A stretch of 63,813 nucleotides of DNA. Origin: JBCDJG01 sp038748065 (GTDB lineage: Bacteria > Pseudomonadota > Gammaproteobacteria > Pseudomonadales > Halieaceae). Position 1 is the stretch's first letter, and every line of letters begins with the position of its first letter. The stretch spans positions 1 through 63,813 of the forward strand of contig JBCDJG010000027.1 in assembly GCA_038748065.1 (NCBI GenBank), written 5' to 3'. The notes under the pieces are model-generated. The model was not told the DNA's origin, searched no databases, and saw nothing but the letters and a program-made list of their open reading frames with translations. Of the stretch, positions 26,103 through 35,360 are shown one piece after another. The translations under genes and the position numbers were made by a program.

Positions 26103-27160
26103 GGGTGCTGTCGCAGCCACGCAATGTACTCTTCAAAGGCGCCTTCGATGCTGTCGTGGGTCGGCCGCCAGCCAAAGTCTTCCTGCAGCAGATGGCCGTT
26201 GAAGCCGTCATCGGGTCGGGCGTCGCCATCGAGTTCATCCGGGTCTATGCCGATGCGCTCGCGCGAGTCCGGAGCAACGCGATATAGAGCCTCTAGCTGT
26301 TCTCGGGCGATGTTGTTAAATCCGCTGGACACGTTGTAAACAGGGTGTGGCACGGTTTCAGCCAGCATGGTGGTGATTATTGCGCTGGCGCTGTCCTTGA
26401 CGTAGCTGGAAGCTGAGTCCGACAGCAGATTCCAGAACGCTGTTATCGGAAGGCCCAGATAGGCCTTACGCCCGCTCAGCTTATCGATCCGACCCGCTGC
26501 GGTATGGGCCACCAGGCTGAAAGGACTACCCATTGCCGTGTAGCCTGGCCCCCATTGAATTGGGAAGCGCAGTGCCACGACCTCCAGCGCTTGCGCTTGC
26601 GCGCTGCTTGCTAGCCCGGACGTGGGTGCTGGCATGGGAATCGAGTAGTCCAAGGCCATCATTTCAACCGTACGCTTGACCGTCGTTTCAAACTCGGGAA
26701 TGTGAGGCAGTCCAAGCGCCTCTTCGATGGTGCCCGTATAAGAAACTTTAACTGGAAACCTTGCCTGTTCATTGAAGGGCGGCTGTAGGCCGCCATATAT
26801 GGCCCGCGAACTGGCGAGCACAACACGTCGCACGCCGGTCGACTGCGCGCCCTCCAGGCAGTTCAGGGTGATCGGGTAGATGCTGTTGCTGGCTGCACGA
26901 GTGCGCGCGTACTGGTGGGCATGGGCGAGCATGACCAGGCCATCAAATTCATGCCTGGCGAAGAGGCCAAATACGTCGGCGCTGTTATCGAGGTTGACGT
27001 ACTCAACCTGAATCAGCTCGTTAGCCTGGGCTAATGACTCACCGGCAGGGTCATGGCGTTTGCGGCTGGTAACGACGACCGAGATACCCTGTGCTGCAAA
27101 GGCGCGGGCAGCATTCAGGCCAACAAAGCCTGTGCCACCCGCGATAACAACGCTTTGCAC
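26096..27160 (-). CDS. NAD-dependent epimerase/dehydratase-like SDR
   Basis: A 354-residue extended short-chain dehydrogenase with the nucleotide-binding start VVIAGGTGFVGLNAARAF. After the active-site Ser segment (VVLASSRAIYGGL) the usual YxxxK is not evident; ETTVKRTVEMM occupies that place, so the catalytic Tyr may be replaced. It ends seven bases into the converging LysR gene and starts ten bases after the upstream receptor stop, so it is probably co-transcribed with that receptor. Substrate unknown. Confidence 0.75.
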   Translation of the reverse strand: MQSVVIAGGTGFVGLNAARAFAAQGISVVVTSRKRHDPAGESLAQANELIQVEYVNLDNSADVFGLFARHEFDGLVMLAHAHQYARTRAASNSIYPITLNCLEGAQSTGVRRVVLASSRAIYGGLQPPFNEQARFPVKVSYTGTIEEALGLPHIPEFETTVKRTVEMMALDYSIPMPAPTSGLASSAQAQALEVVALRFPIQWGPGYTAMGSPFSLVAHTAAGRIDKLSGRKAYLGLPITAFWNLLSDSASSYVKDSASAIITTMLAETVPHPVYNVSSGFNNIAREQLEALYRVAPDSRERIGIDPDELDGDARPDDGFNGHLLQEDFGWRPTHDSIEGAFEEYIAWLRQHPY

Positions 27161-27169
27161 AACGCTGAC

Positions 27170-29551
27170 CTAGAAGTCGTAGCGTAGCCTGACGCCGTAG
27201 GTTTCAGGTAAGCCCGGCACGATGCCGATAAACTGCGGCACCTGTGTATGGTTGAGGCTGACCTGGTAGGACTCCTCATCGCCAATGTTCTCGATATAGG
27301 CCATGACCGACAGATCCAGGTTGACCGGTCGATACATGAGATAGGCGTTCCAGAAGGTATGATCGGTCGCTTCCTGGCCCTCCAGGAAGTTGGCCGACAG
27401 CCAGCGCTCGCCAACGTACTGCACGCTGACATTGGCATCTAGCTCTCCGGCGTCACCGAAGTTGAAGGTGTGGGTATAGGCCGCTCTGCCAGTCCACTCC
27501 GGCGCCTTGGTCATCGGGAAGCCGGAGCAGTCGATGAACAGCTCGGGCGTCACGCCTGTTGGGGGAGGCCCCGGAACGATTTCGCCCGTTTCAGTGACAT
27601 CGCAGGTCGTTGGCGCTGTAACGGCCGCTCCCTGGAAGTAGCTGAACTCATCATACTCCGCATCGAGGTATTCGAAGTTGAGGGCAAAGAAATCCTGAGC
27701 GGTGGCGGCGAACTGAATGTCCATACCGATACCCTGGATGGTGGACTCGCCCGCGTTGACCGTGTTCAGCCCGATAATACCCTGGCGATCAGGGCCGACC
27801 AGATTTTCCTGCTTGTCCTCGTAGTCCCAGTAGAACAGGTCCGCGTTAAGCTGTAGCCGTCCGTCCATAAAGATATTCTTCGCGCCCAGGCTGTAGGCGG
27901 TCAGGTACTCGGGGCCGTAGGAGCTGTCGACCGCAGGGAGACCACCCGCTTTGAAACCGGTGCTCACGCTGAAGAAAACCATCGAGTTTTCGTTGACGTC
28001 GTACTCGACACCCACCTTCCAGTCGACGTTGTCATCTGAGATTTTGTCTTCACCCGGGCCCGAGATTTGACAAACCGCGAGGCCATTGATGATCTCATCA
28101 GCGATTGCGGGAGGGCAGGCGATGGCTTCCGAGAGGGTATAGCGATTGAAGTTGGTTTTTTCCTGCTCTTCATCGCTGTAGCGCAGGCCGCCAATCAGGC
28201 GCAGATTGTCTGTCAGGTTCCAGGTGAGTTCACCGAAGAGGCCGATGGCATCCGTCTCAATGTCGGCACCCAGTTGCAGATTTTGCACAATCCCCTGGTT
28301 GATGGCGTTGTAAACAGTCTGTTCTTCGTTGAAGAAGTTAGCCCCAACCACCCAGGTAAAGTTATCCGTGTCGCCATTCAGGCGCACCTCCAGCGATGTC
28401 GTTTCCGAGGTCTCGGGTACGTCTTCGCCAAACAGCCGGCCGACACCGAAGAGCACGGAGGTCTGTGAAATATAGGACTGTTCTACGTCCTGGTAGGCGC
28501 CGAGGACGGTCAGGGTGGCGAAGTCCAGATCCCATTCAAAGGTGGTGCTGACGTCCCAGAATTCCAGATCCTGGTCACCGCGATCGTTCTTCACGTCGTT
28601 GATGCCGTAAATGAAGTTGGTGCCAGGGGGGAACGGGGGCGTCGGTGCGGGCCCCTGCACCGGTGCGTTCTCAATCCAGGGGAAAGCGATATCCGGGAAG
28701 ACCAGGCCATTTTCCTCGGCGCCAGACAGGAGCAGATCATTGACGCCGGGGAAGATGCTCTCCCAGGGATCCGGTGAGCCTACCCAGGTCGATCCGATGC
28801 CATTGCCGCCGTTCTCAGCATACTGCCCTTGAAAGCGCCACTGAATGTCGTCTGTAGGCGTCCACAGGAAGCTCGCACGGGTTGCCCAGCGTTCGTCCTC
28901 AGCGGTGCCGTCAGACATGTAACCATCGCGTTGCGTAACGAAGGCTGAGAGGCGTGTGGCGAAGTTCTCACCCATCGGGATATTGATCGCGCCGTCGAAC
29001 TGCACCTTGTCGTAGTTGCCTCCCTCGACCGTGGCGAATCCGGATATTTCGCCCAATTCCGCGCCGTTGGTAATCAGGTTAATCGCGCCGCCCGTGGCAT
29101 TCCGCCCGTAGAGTGTGCCTTGAGGGCCCTTGAGTACCTCAACCCGCTGAAGATCAAAGAACTGGCTCGACATCGCCGTGACTCGAGGTATGTATACGCC
29201 GTCCTTGCTGACTGCGAGTCCCGGCGAAGTAAAGCCGGAGGCTGCGTCCGAGCCAACGCCGCGAATCTGCAGCTGCAGGGCAGGGCCGGCGTGGCCGACC
29301 GTCAGAGAGGGTACCTCGCGTGCAAGGGTAAACATGTCGGTGACGCCACGCTCCTGCATTTGCAGGCCGGTCATCGCCTCAACGATGAGCGAGGTGTCCT
29401 GCAGACTCTCCGCCCGCCGGCTCGCGGTAACAATAATTTCCTCGAGGACGCCGCCCTGGGCGTTGGCTAATGGAGCGAATCCAAATTGGCTTGTGGCAGT
29501 AACGGCAGTAGCAAGAAGAGTGCGCGTGAACACCCGGCGGGTATCAGTCAT
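27170..29551 (-). CDS. TonB-dependent receptor
   Basis: A 793-residue receptor with signal peptide (FGFAPLANAQ), TonB-box-like LEEIIVTASRR, plug signatures IRGVGSDAASGF and VEVLKGPQGTLYGRNATGGAI, and a barrel ending TYGVRLRYDF. This IIVTASRR/GPQGTLYGRN type is common in large sphingomonad and marine receptor families that import aromatics, polymers or other small organics. Its location in a catabolic island, apart from the Fur-like boxes, suggests the island's substrate rather than a metal. A conserved promoter element (29592-29635) lies just upstream. Confidence 0.9.
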   Translation of the reverse strand: MTDTRRVFTRTLLATAVTATSQFGFAPLANAQGGVLEEIIVTASRRAESLQDTSLIVEAMTGLQMQERGVTDMFTLAREVPSLTVGHAGPALQLQIRGVGSDAASGFTSPGLAVSKDGVYIPRVTAMSSQFFDLQRVEVLKGPQGTLYGRNATGGAINLITNGAELGEISGFATVEGGNYDKVQFDGAINIPMGENFATRLSAFVTQRDGYMSDGTAEDERWATRASFLWTPTDDIQWRFQGQYAENGGNGIGSTWVGSPDPWESIFPGVNDLLLSGAEENGLVFPDIAFPWIENAPVQGPAPTPPFPPGTNFIYGINDVKNDRGDQDLEFWDVSTTFEWDLDFATLTVLGAYQDVEQSYISQTSVLFGVGRLFGEDVPETSETTSLEVRLNGDTDNFTWVVGANFFNEEQTVYNAINQGIVQNLQLGADIETDAIGLFGELTWNLTDNLRLIGGLRYSDEEQEKTNFNRYTLSEAIACPPAIADEIINGLAVCQISGPGEDKISDDNVDWKVGVEYDVNENSMVFFSVSTGFKAGGLPAVDSSYGPEYLTAYSLGAKNIFMDGRLQLNADLFYWDYEDKQENLVGPDRQGIIGLNTVNAGESTIQGIGMDIQFAATAQDFFALNFEYLDAEYDEFSYFQGAAVTAPTTCDVTETGEIVPGPPPTGVTPELFIDCSGFPMTKAPEWTGRAAYTHTFNFGDAGELDANVSVQYVGERWLSANFLEGQEATDHTFWNAYLMYRPVNLDLSVMAYIENIGDEESYQVSLNHTQVPQFIGIVPGLPETYGVRLRYDF

Positions 29552-29591
29552 ATCCAGTCCTCATTTATTGTTAGGCTCAGTCAGGATGCGA

Positions 29592-29635
29592 TAAATATGT
29601 ACCATGCCAAAATAGATGTCAATAAAATATGTCGC
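29592..29635 (-). promoter_or_regulatory. Promoter for the receptor gene, shared 44-bp element (copy A)
   Basis: On the minus strand, TTGACA (29617-29622) and CATATT (29594-29599) are separated by exactly 17 bases, giving a sigma-70-like promoter about 43 bases before the receptor start. The 44-base block matches copy B at 39426-39469 without gaps at 36 positions. Conserved bases extend outside the -35 and -10 hexamers, so a common operator is likely. Confidence 0.65.
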
Positions 29636-29790
29636 CATGCACAAATAAATTATGCCAGCGTCCGAGGATATGCCGTGCTTATCTTCCGGAAATGAATATT
29701 TATATGCCCCGAGGGAGATGTTGCCGCGGGTATGTGAGGCTTACTATGCGCCTCGTATAACACCGTGGAAAAACGCCGGGAGCACACGCT

Positions 29791-30756
29791 ATGAGCCTAT
29801 CTGCCTATCCGAAGCGCGCACTAACAGAAGAAGAGCTTGCGACCTATCAGCAAGACGGCGTAGTTATGGTCAAGGGCCTTGTTGAGGACAACTGGCTGCG
29901 ACTCGCCGAGGCGGGGCTGGAAGGCGCACGCCGACAGTTATCGCCGCTTGGCGTGGACATGTCTGACCCAGACAGTGGCTATGAGACTGACCTCTTCATG
30001 TGGAAGCAGGTCGATGAGTTGCGCGACCTCATCTACTACGCACCTTTCGCGCGCTGGGCACAGCAGATTATGGGCAGTAGCGAGGTGCGCTTTTTCTACG
30101 ACCAGATGTTCATCAAGGAAGTGGGTGCGAATACGCCCACGCCCTGGCATCACGACATGACCTTCTGGCCTCTAGAGGGAATGCAGATGTGCTCCTTCTG
30201 GATTCCCTTTGACCCGGTCAGCAAGAACAGCAGCAGCTTGCAGTACGTGAAGGGTTCGCATCGCTGGCCACAGCGCTTCAAGGCCATATCGCCGGATTAC
30301 AACGAGGTACTGCTGGCGGAGGAGGGTATGGATGACGTGCCCGATATCAATGCCGACCCGGACCGCTATGATGCCGTATGCTGGGACATGGAACCCGGTG
30401 ACGCGCTGATCTTTCATCCGCTGACCTTGCACGGATCTGCGGGAAATACTTCGCGTAGCCATCGACGCCGGGCCCTCGCCCTGCGCTGGATGGGTGATGA
30501 TGTGACTTACCACCCCAGTCCGACGCGGATGTTGTTTCCCTTTACCCATAGCAGCACAGAGGGTGGTAAGGTGCAGGGTGCCTCTTTCCCGATTATCCTA
30601 CCGGCGCACGACCCGGCGGAGCGAGCCACGCGCGCCACGGGCCCTGAGGATGTAGACTTTGAGAGCCTGGCCGAGGGCTTGCAGGCGCGCGCTGAGAGCG
30701 CAGAAAAACTGGCTGGCCGAGGTTTCGACAAGAGCGCGCTCGAGCAGACCTGGTAG
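29791..30756 (+). CDS. Phytanoyl-CoA dioxygenase family (PhyH) oxygenase
   Basis: A 321-residue Fe(II)/2-oxoglutarate oxygenase. The iron ligands are WHHDMT (HxD) and the His in LTLHGSAGN, and the 2-oxoglutarate Arg is in RRRALALRWMGDD. It is divergent from the receptor gene, with a 239-base spacer. The N-terminal LTEEELATYQQDGVVMVKGL is typical of the family. Substrate unknown; hydroxylation of a compound imported by the receptor is plausible. Confidence 0.88.
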   Translation: MSLSAYPKRALTEEELATYQQDGVVMVKGLVEDNWLRLAEAGLEGARRQLSPLGVDMSDPDSGYETDLFMWKQVDELRDLIYYAPFARWAQQIMGSSEVRFFYDQMFIKEVGANTPTPWHHDMTFWPLEGMQMCSFWIPFDPVSKNSSSLQYVKGSHRWPQRFKAISPDYNEVLLAEEGMDDVPDINADPDRYDAVCWDMEPGDALIFHPLTLHGSAGNTSRSHRRRALALRWMGDDVTYHPSPTRMLFPFTHSSTEGGKVQGASFPIILPAHDPAERATRATGPEDVDFESLAEGLQARAESAEKLAGRGFDKSALEQTW

Positions 30757-30798
30757 CGACTGCTGCGCTTATGCAGCCATCGGCAAATTACGACTCGC

Positions 30799-31569
30799 TT
30801 ATGAAATCAGCGCCGCAGAGTGCGCGCCATCGACCGGCAGGACAACGCCGTTAACGAAAGATCCGGCGTCGGAGGCCAACAGGATGATCGGGCCAATCAG
30901 CTCCTCAATCTGTCCCGCGCGCCGCGCTGGCGTCCTTGCCAGAAAGCCCTGGCCATGTTCTGACTCCAGATAGTCCGAGGTGATTTCCGTGGCGAAATAG
31001 CCCGGAGCGATGGCGTTGACGCGAATACCGTACTTGCCCAAATCCAGTGCAGCCGTGCGCGTGAGCTGTACGACAGCACCTTTGGAGGCAGCATAGGCGG
31101 TCTGGCCCGGCTGTGCGCCCAGGCCAAGAATCGATGCGATGTTGATAATACTGCCCGGCCTGCCGGCCTCCACCAGACGTTTGGCAGTCTCCTGGGCAAC
31201 CTTCCAAACGCCTTTATAGTTGGTCTCAAGCGGATAATCGACACCCTCATCATCGACCTTCAGGAAGGAGCGTGCTTCAGCGACGCCCGCATTATTGATG
31301 ACCACGTCGATGAGGTCGAAGCGCTGCTCGGCTGCGTCGAGCGCGGCGCGGATACTGTCTCGATCGGTCACGTCCAGGGACACGGCGAGCGCCTGCCCGC
31401 CGGCTGCCATGATATCGTCGACCAGCGTCTGCAGGCGATCGACGCGACGCGCGCCAGCCACGACCTTGGCGCCCGCTGCGGCAAGGCCGCGAGCGACCCC
31501 TTTGCCAATGCCACTGCTGGCCCCTGTGACCAGTATGGTTTTGCCTGCTAGAGAGAGCTTGTCCAACAT
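30799..31569 (-). CDS. SDR-family oxidoreductase
   Basis: A 256-residue classical short-chain dehydrogenase. The cofactor motif is TGASSGIGKG, the structural motif is NNAG, and the catalytic Ser-Tyr-Lys set is visible in SIINIASILG and YAASKGAVVQL. It is the last gene of a seven-gene minus-strand operon, converging with the PhyH gene. It could oxidise or reduce an alcohol or ketone intermediate. Confidence 0.88.
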   Translation of the reverse strand: MLDKLSLAGKTILVTGASSGIGKGVARGLAAAGAKVVAGARRVDRLQTLVDDIMAAGGQALAVSLDVTDRDSIRAALDAAEQRFDLIDVVINNAGVAEARSFLKVDDEGVDYPLETNYKGVWKVAQETAKRLVEAGRPGSIINIASILGLGAQPGQTAYAASKGAVVQLTRTAALDLGKYGIRVNAIAPGYFATEITSDYLESEHGQGFLARTPARRAGQIEELIGPIILLASDAGSFVNGVVLPVDGAHSAALIS

Positions 31570-31584
31570 GTTTGCGGTCCCCGC

Positions 31585-32667
31585 TTAGTCTGAAGTCGTA
31601 ATGAATCGCCGAATCGCAGCATTCACTACGCGGGGATTCTCGATGTGTGCAAAGTGATTAGCCTCGACAAACTGCACGCTGAGGTCACTGGCATAGTCTG
31701 CGCTGTGCGCGTATTCCTCCATATGCTGCCCGGGGTCGTACTTGCCCTGCAGAATAAGGAGGGGCATGGTCATGCTGGCGAAGAGTTTGTCCTGGCGATC
31801 TTGCATCTCTATCCGGAAGTTGTTCTGGCCGAAGTAGCGGCGCACCGCCTCGGCAACACCCTCAAACTTGAACTCGTAGCTAAGGCGCCGTTTGGTGGAG
31901 GGCGTCAACCCTGCCTGCATGACCCGGTCGTAGATCATGTCGATGATGAAGGGGCTTTTGAAATTGGCCTCACCCATCTTTGTGGCGAACAAGTCGTGCG
32001 GTGGCGCCGGTTCGCCGTGGGGTTCGTTGAAGGACTGTTGCATGCGCACGTAGCGCGCAATGCGCCCGGCCAGCGCGGGCACGCTGGTCATATGATCGGC
32101 AATCACGGCGCCTCGGTCATGCGCAACCAGCATGAAGTGATCAACTCCCAGGTGGTCGAGTAGCGCCGCGACTTCCTCTGCCTGGGTGCCTGCGTAGTAG
32201 TCAAGCTCAATACGCTTATCGCTCTGACCGTAGCCCTTGCAGTCCAGCGCAATAACGTAGTGATCGCGGGCGAGGTCGCTAATCTGGTGATGAAAGGCCC
32301 ACCAGCTTTCGGGCAGGCCATGCAGCATGACAACGGGCGTGTTAGCGGGATTCCCCGCTGTCACAAAGTGGAAGGTCACATCTGCAGCCTGTGCATACCA
32401 GTGCGTGGCCTCGGTGCCGTCCTCCAGCCATTCGATTTCCCCGTGGAGGTTGGCGGTGTTTGGCGGCCTCTGCACCTCGGGATAGCGTAGCTCGCTGCTC
32501 AGGCTGGGTGCCGGCGTTGGACGGCCGCGATGAGTATCCGGAAACAGCAGGCCGCAGAAACAATTCAGCAGGTGAATGGGCGGCGGAGGGGGCGATTGCC
32601 GGAGCATGAACTGGAACAGCAGATAGGTGGCCAGTACAACAAAGGTGATGATGCCGAGAACAGTCAT
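31585..32667 (-). CDS. Membrane-anchored alpha/beta hydrolase, epoxide hydrolase/dehalogenase-like
   Basis: A 360-residue protein. An N-terminal membrane segment (LGIITFVVLATYLLFQFML) is followed by a proline-rich linker. The hydrolase core has the oxyanion segment VVMLHGLPESWW and the nucleophile elbow LVAHDRGAV. An Asp nucleophile in HDRGA is the mark of epoxide hydrolases and haloalkane dehalogenases rather than esterases. The final His is likely in ANHFAHIENP. It lies between a GST and an SDR in an operon also encoding a sulfatase and an acyl-CoA ligase. Confidence 0.82.
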   Translation of the reverse strand: MTVLGIITFVVLATYLLFQFMLRQSPPPPPIHLLNCFCGLLFPDTHRGRPTPAPSLSSELRYPEVQRPPNTANLHGEIEWLEDGTEATHWYAQAADVTFHFVTAGNPANTPVVMLHGLPESWWAFHHQISDLARDHYVIALDCKGYGQSDKRIELDYYAGTQAEEVAALLDHLGVDHFMLVAHDRGAVIADHMTSVPALAGRIARYVRMQQSFNEPHGEPAPPHDLFATKMGEANFKSPFIIDMIYDRVMQAGLTPSTKRRLSYEFKFEGVAEAVRRYFGQNNFRIEMQDRQDKLFASMTMPLLILQGKYDPGQHMEEYAHSADYASDLSVQFVEANHFAHIENPRVVNAAIRRFITTSD

Positions 32668-32685
32668 GATGCTCGCCTCCAGCGC

Positions 32686-33525
32686 TCAGGCTGTGAAGCC
32701 TGCGAGTTCAGATAATGAGGGCCCAGGGCGCGGCGGCAGCGGTGGCAGCATCACCTCCTCGCTGAATTCAGGGCGGGCGTCGAGCTTCGCATACCAGGCA
32801 GCGACGGCTGGATGGAGTGCCTGCAGTGGGTAGCCTGCAGCCAACAGGCGTGCAGAGTAGATGTACCAGGCAATATCGATCACTGACAGCGCGTCGCCGA
32901 GCAAATAATCACTCTGTGAAAGGCGCCGCTCGAGGTCGTCGTAGGCGGCTTTGAAATTGTGGATGGCGCTGAGCGCCTGCTCGTCGCTAATGCCGTTGTT
33001 TTTAATGATCTCGCGGAAGAAGGCGAGTTCCACGGCCTTATGCGGGTCGCTTTCGCCCTGCACCGTGCCAGAGCCCTTCGCTTCGTAGAGCGCCAGCGCG
33101 TCCTCGCCGCGCACGGTGCGTTCAGGGGGAAAGACAAAGCGCAGCGACAGGGTACGCAGATCAAGGTGCAGTTTGTCCTCCGCCACGAGCAGGGCCTCCG
33201 CCTCGGCGTTTTGCGCATCAGGAATCAGAGCAGGTGACGGAAACTTCTCCTCCAGGTAGAGGAGGATATCGTTGCTCTCGATAATGACCTGCCCATCATC
33301 GACCAGGACCGGGACCAGCCCCCGTGGGTTGATGCCCATAAACCAGTCCGAGTACTGCTCGCCCTCGGCGAGGTTGACGTGATGCAGCTCGCAGGGGATG
33401 CCCTTGAGCTTGAGGAAAATGCGCGTCTTCTGCGAGCAGGATGAGCCGATAAAATGCAGCAGATGCAGGCCCTGCCATGACAGTACTTCCTCGGTCTGGA
33501 TATCACTTCGCTGTAGCATCACCAT
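32686..33525 (-). CDS. Glutathione S-transferase
   Basis: A 279-residue GST. The N-terminal thioredoxin-like fold reads LHLLHFIGSSCSQKTRIFLK, with Ser/Cys in the catalytic loop, then the cis-Pro and Glu-Ser glutathione site (GLVPVLVDDGQVIIESNDIL). The C-terminal helical domain contains LGDALSVIDIAWYIYSARLL. The C-terminal domain is longer than in the common 200-230-residue enzymes. It could act as an etherase-like or dehalogenating GST given its neighbours (SDR, Asp-type hydrolase), but no specific activity can be read. A 9-base tandem repeat precedes it. Confidence 0.85.
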   Translation of the reverse strand: MVMLQRSDIQTEEVLSWQGLHLLHFIGSSCSQKTRIFLKLKGIPCELHHVNLAEGEQYSDWFMGINPRGLVPVLVDDGQVIIESNDILLYLEEKFPSPALIPDAQNAEAEALLVAEDKLHLDLRTLSLRFVFPPERTVRGEDALALYEAKGSGTVQGESDPHKAVELAFFREIIKNNGISDEQALSAIHNFKAAYDDLERRLSQSDYLLGDALSVIDIAWYIYSARLLAAGYPLQALHPAVAAWYAKLDARPEFSEEVMLPPLPPRPGPSLSELAGFTA

Positions 33526-33543
33526 TGTTGGGTATCTCCCCTA

Positions 33544-33588
33544 TTGTCACAGTTGTCACAGTTGTCTTACTTGTCCTGGCTGTCTGGT
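33544..33588. repeat. Tandem 9-base repeat in the spacer before the GST gene
   Basis: Two perfect copies of TTGTCACAG are followed by three degraded copies (TTGTCTTAC, TTGTCCTGG, CTGTCTGGT), all in a strict 9-base register. The spacer separates the sulfatase stop from the GST start. It may be a regulator-binding array or a slippage product. Confidence 0.6.
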
Positions 33589-33613
33589 TTGAGAGCCAGG
33601 CCGGGCCGACCCC

Positions 33614-35347
33614 TCAATCGCGATTGGGCGCAGGCAGCCAGCTCAACACTTCAAAGCGCAGCTCACAGAACCAATCGCATTCGCTCGGATATATGCGACG
33701 CAGCGTCATGCCACCGGGCGGCGGTGAGGGGTGAATGACACCATTCGTCGCTACGTATTCGTCGTAGGCTGCAAGCATCGCTTCCAGCTGCTCTGGTTGC
33801 TGCTGCGCGAGATTAACTGCCTCACCCGGGTCTTTCGCCATGTTGAAGAGCTCCCACTGGCCGCTTCCGAGAGGCGGCATAATGAGGCTTGCCTTCCAGT
33901 CACCGTCGCGCAGGGCGCGGCTGCCGAAGAGCTCCGTGCCGAAGCCCTGGCGCGGCGCTGCATTTTCGCCCTGCCAAACCGGCACGAGGGAGACCCCTTG
34001 TGGCAGCAGCTTGCCGACATAAAGCGGGTCACTCGCAGGATCAATTCCGGCCAGTTCGAACAGGCTGGGCGTGATGTCCATGACATGGCCCATGGCGGCG
34101 CTGTGCTGACCGGCGGGCACGCGTGGGCCGGCGATGAGGAAGGGGGAGCGAATACCACCTTCACCGACCTGGCCTTTAAAGTAGCGCCAGGGCGTATTGG
34201 AGACATGCGCCCATTCCTGGCTTTGCACAGCAAAACCACCGGGTTTGCCAAAATCTGTAGGTGACAGGCTCCAGTTCTCCGACAGCCACTCCACCGTATT
34301 GCCAGGGTAGACCAACGGTGCAGTCGGGCTGGCGCCATTGTCCGAGAAGAACAGGACGTATGTGTTATCGAGATCGCCGCGCTGCCTTAGATGTTCGATT
34401 ACGCGGCCCAGTTGCTCATCCATGAGCTCCACCATGGCGGCAAAGATCTCCATGCGGCGCGTGGATTCTGCGCGCTCCTGCGGATCACGCTCCGACCAGG
34501 GCTCGCGATGCAGCGGAATGATTGGCGGAAAGTTCGGTAGCTGCCACAGTTTCAAATCTTCGGGAATGATGCCACTGGCCTTCAGCTTTCTTAGCCGCGC
34601 CTCGCGAATCGCGCCCGGGCCTGCGTCGTAGTCGCCTGCGTAGCGATCTAGCCAGTCATCGGGAACCTGCAGTGGGTCATGGGGCGCGGTATAGGCGAGG
34701 TAGCCAAGGAAAGGCTTGCTGCGATCGCGCGCTTCCAGGTACTCGATGAGAGTTTCGGTGTAGTTTATTGAAGAGTAAAAATCAGCGGGTAGGGTGACTG
34801 CCGCGCCGTCCTCCAAATAAATGGGCGTTTCGGTGGGGTTCAGGGCGCGCAGGTCGGCGAAGTGACTGGCTCCGCCGGGCATGAGGCTGTAGGAGCGTTG
34901 GAACCCACGCCGATGCGGGCGCTGGCTCTCTTCAACGGCAAGGTGCCATTTGCCGGTCATGAAGGTCTCGTAACCGTGGGATGCCAGCCCTTCGGCCAGT
35001 GTGACCACGCCGTCGTGCAGCTGGGCCTCGTAGTTCACGCCGGTTTGGTTAGGCGCGGCAATGCCGTGCATGGTGCCGACGCCCGCCGGGTGATTGTCCA
35101 GACCGGTGAGCAGGCTTGAGCGGGTCGGCGAACAGGTGGGCGCAACGTAGAATTGGGTCATCAAGGTGCCGGCCTCGGCCAGCGCATCGAGGGTCGGCGT
35201 GCGAATCTCGCTTCCCAGTGGGCCGATGTCGGACCAGCCCAGATCATCGGCCACCACGATCAGGAAATTAGGGCGAGTGTCCTGCGCCAGTGATAAAACT
35301 GGCAGCCCGCTCGCCAGCGCAGCGAGCAGTAAGAGTGCTTTTATCAT
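33614..35347 (-). CDS. Exported sulfatase (arylsulfatase family)
   Basis: About 577 residues from the start at 35347, which has AAGG six bases upstream and a signal peptide (MIKALLLLAALASG, cleavage near SLAQ). The metal-binding start is RPNFLIVVADDLGWSD, and the formylglycine motif is CSPTRSSLLTG with Cys as the modified residue. A second metal site is FFSDNGASP. It should remove sulfate esters in the periplasm, and needs a formylglycine-generating enzyme not seen here. It lies 13 bases downstream of an acyl-CoA ligase in an operon, suggesting the pathway substrate may arrive sulfated. Confidence 0.88.
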   Translation of the reverse strand: MIKALLLLAALASGLPVLSLAQDTRPNFLIVVADDLGWSDIGPLGSEIRTPTLDALAEAGTLMTQFYVAPTCSPTRSSLLTGLDNHPAGVGTMHGIAAPNQTGVNYEAQLHDGVVTLAEGLASHGYETFMTGKWHLAVEESQRPHRRGFQRSYSLMPGGASHFADLRALNPTETPIYLEDGAAVTLPADFYSSINYTETLIEYLEARDRSKPFLGYLAYTAPHDPLQVPDDWLDRYAGDYDAGPGAIREARLRKLKASGIIPEDLKLWQLPNFPPIIPLHREPWSERDPQERAESTRRMEIFAAMVELMDEQLGRVIEHLRQRGDLDNTYVLFFSDNGASPTAPLVYPGNTVEWLSENWSLSPTDFGKPGGFAVQSQEWAHVSNTPWRYFKGQVGEGGIRSPFLIAGPRVPAGQHSAAMGHVMDITPSLFELAGIDPASDPLYVGKLLPQGVSLVPVWQGENAAPRQGFGTELFGSRALRDGDWKASLIMPPLGSGQWELFNMAKDPGEAVNLAQQQPEQLEAMLAAYDEYVATNGVIHPSPPPGGMTLRRIYPSECDWFCELRFEVLSWLPAPNRD

Positions 35348-35360
35348 GTCATGCCTTGTT

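Noticed and set aside
25155..26120. Minus-strand frame of 321 codons
   Set aside because: It is antisense to the LysR gene, which has clear helix-turn-helix and ligand-domain motifs.
30762..30777. Small hairpin between the PhyH and SDR genes
   Set aside because: The stem is only five base pairs and no T-run follows on either strand, so it is not called as a terminator.
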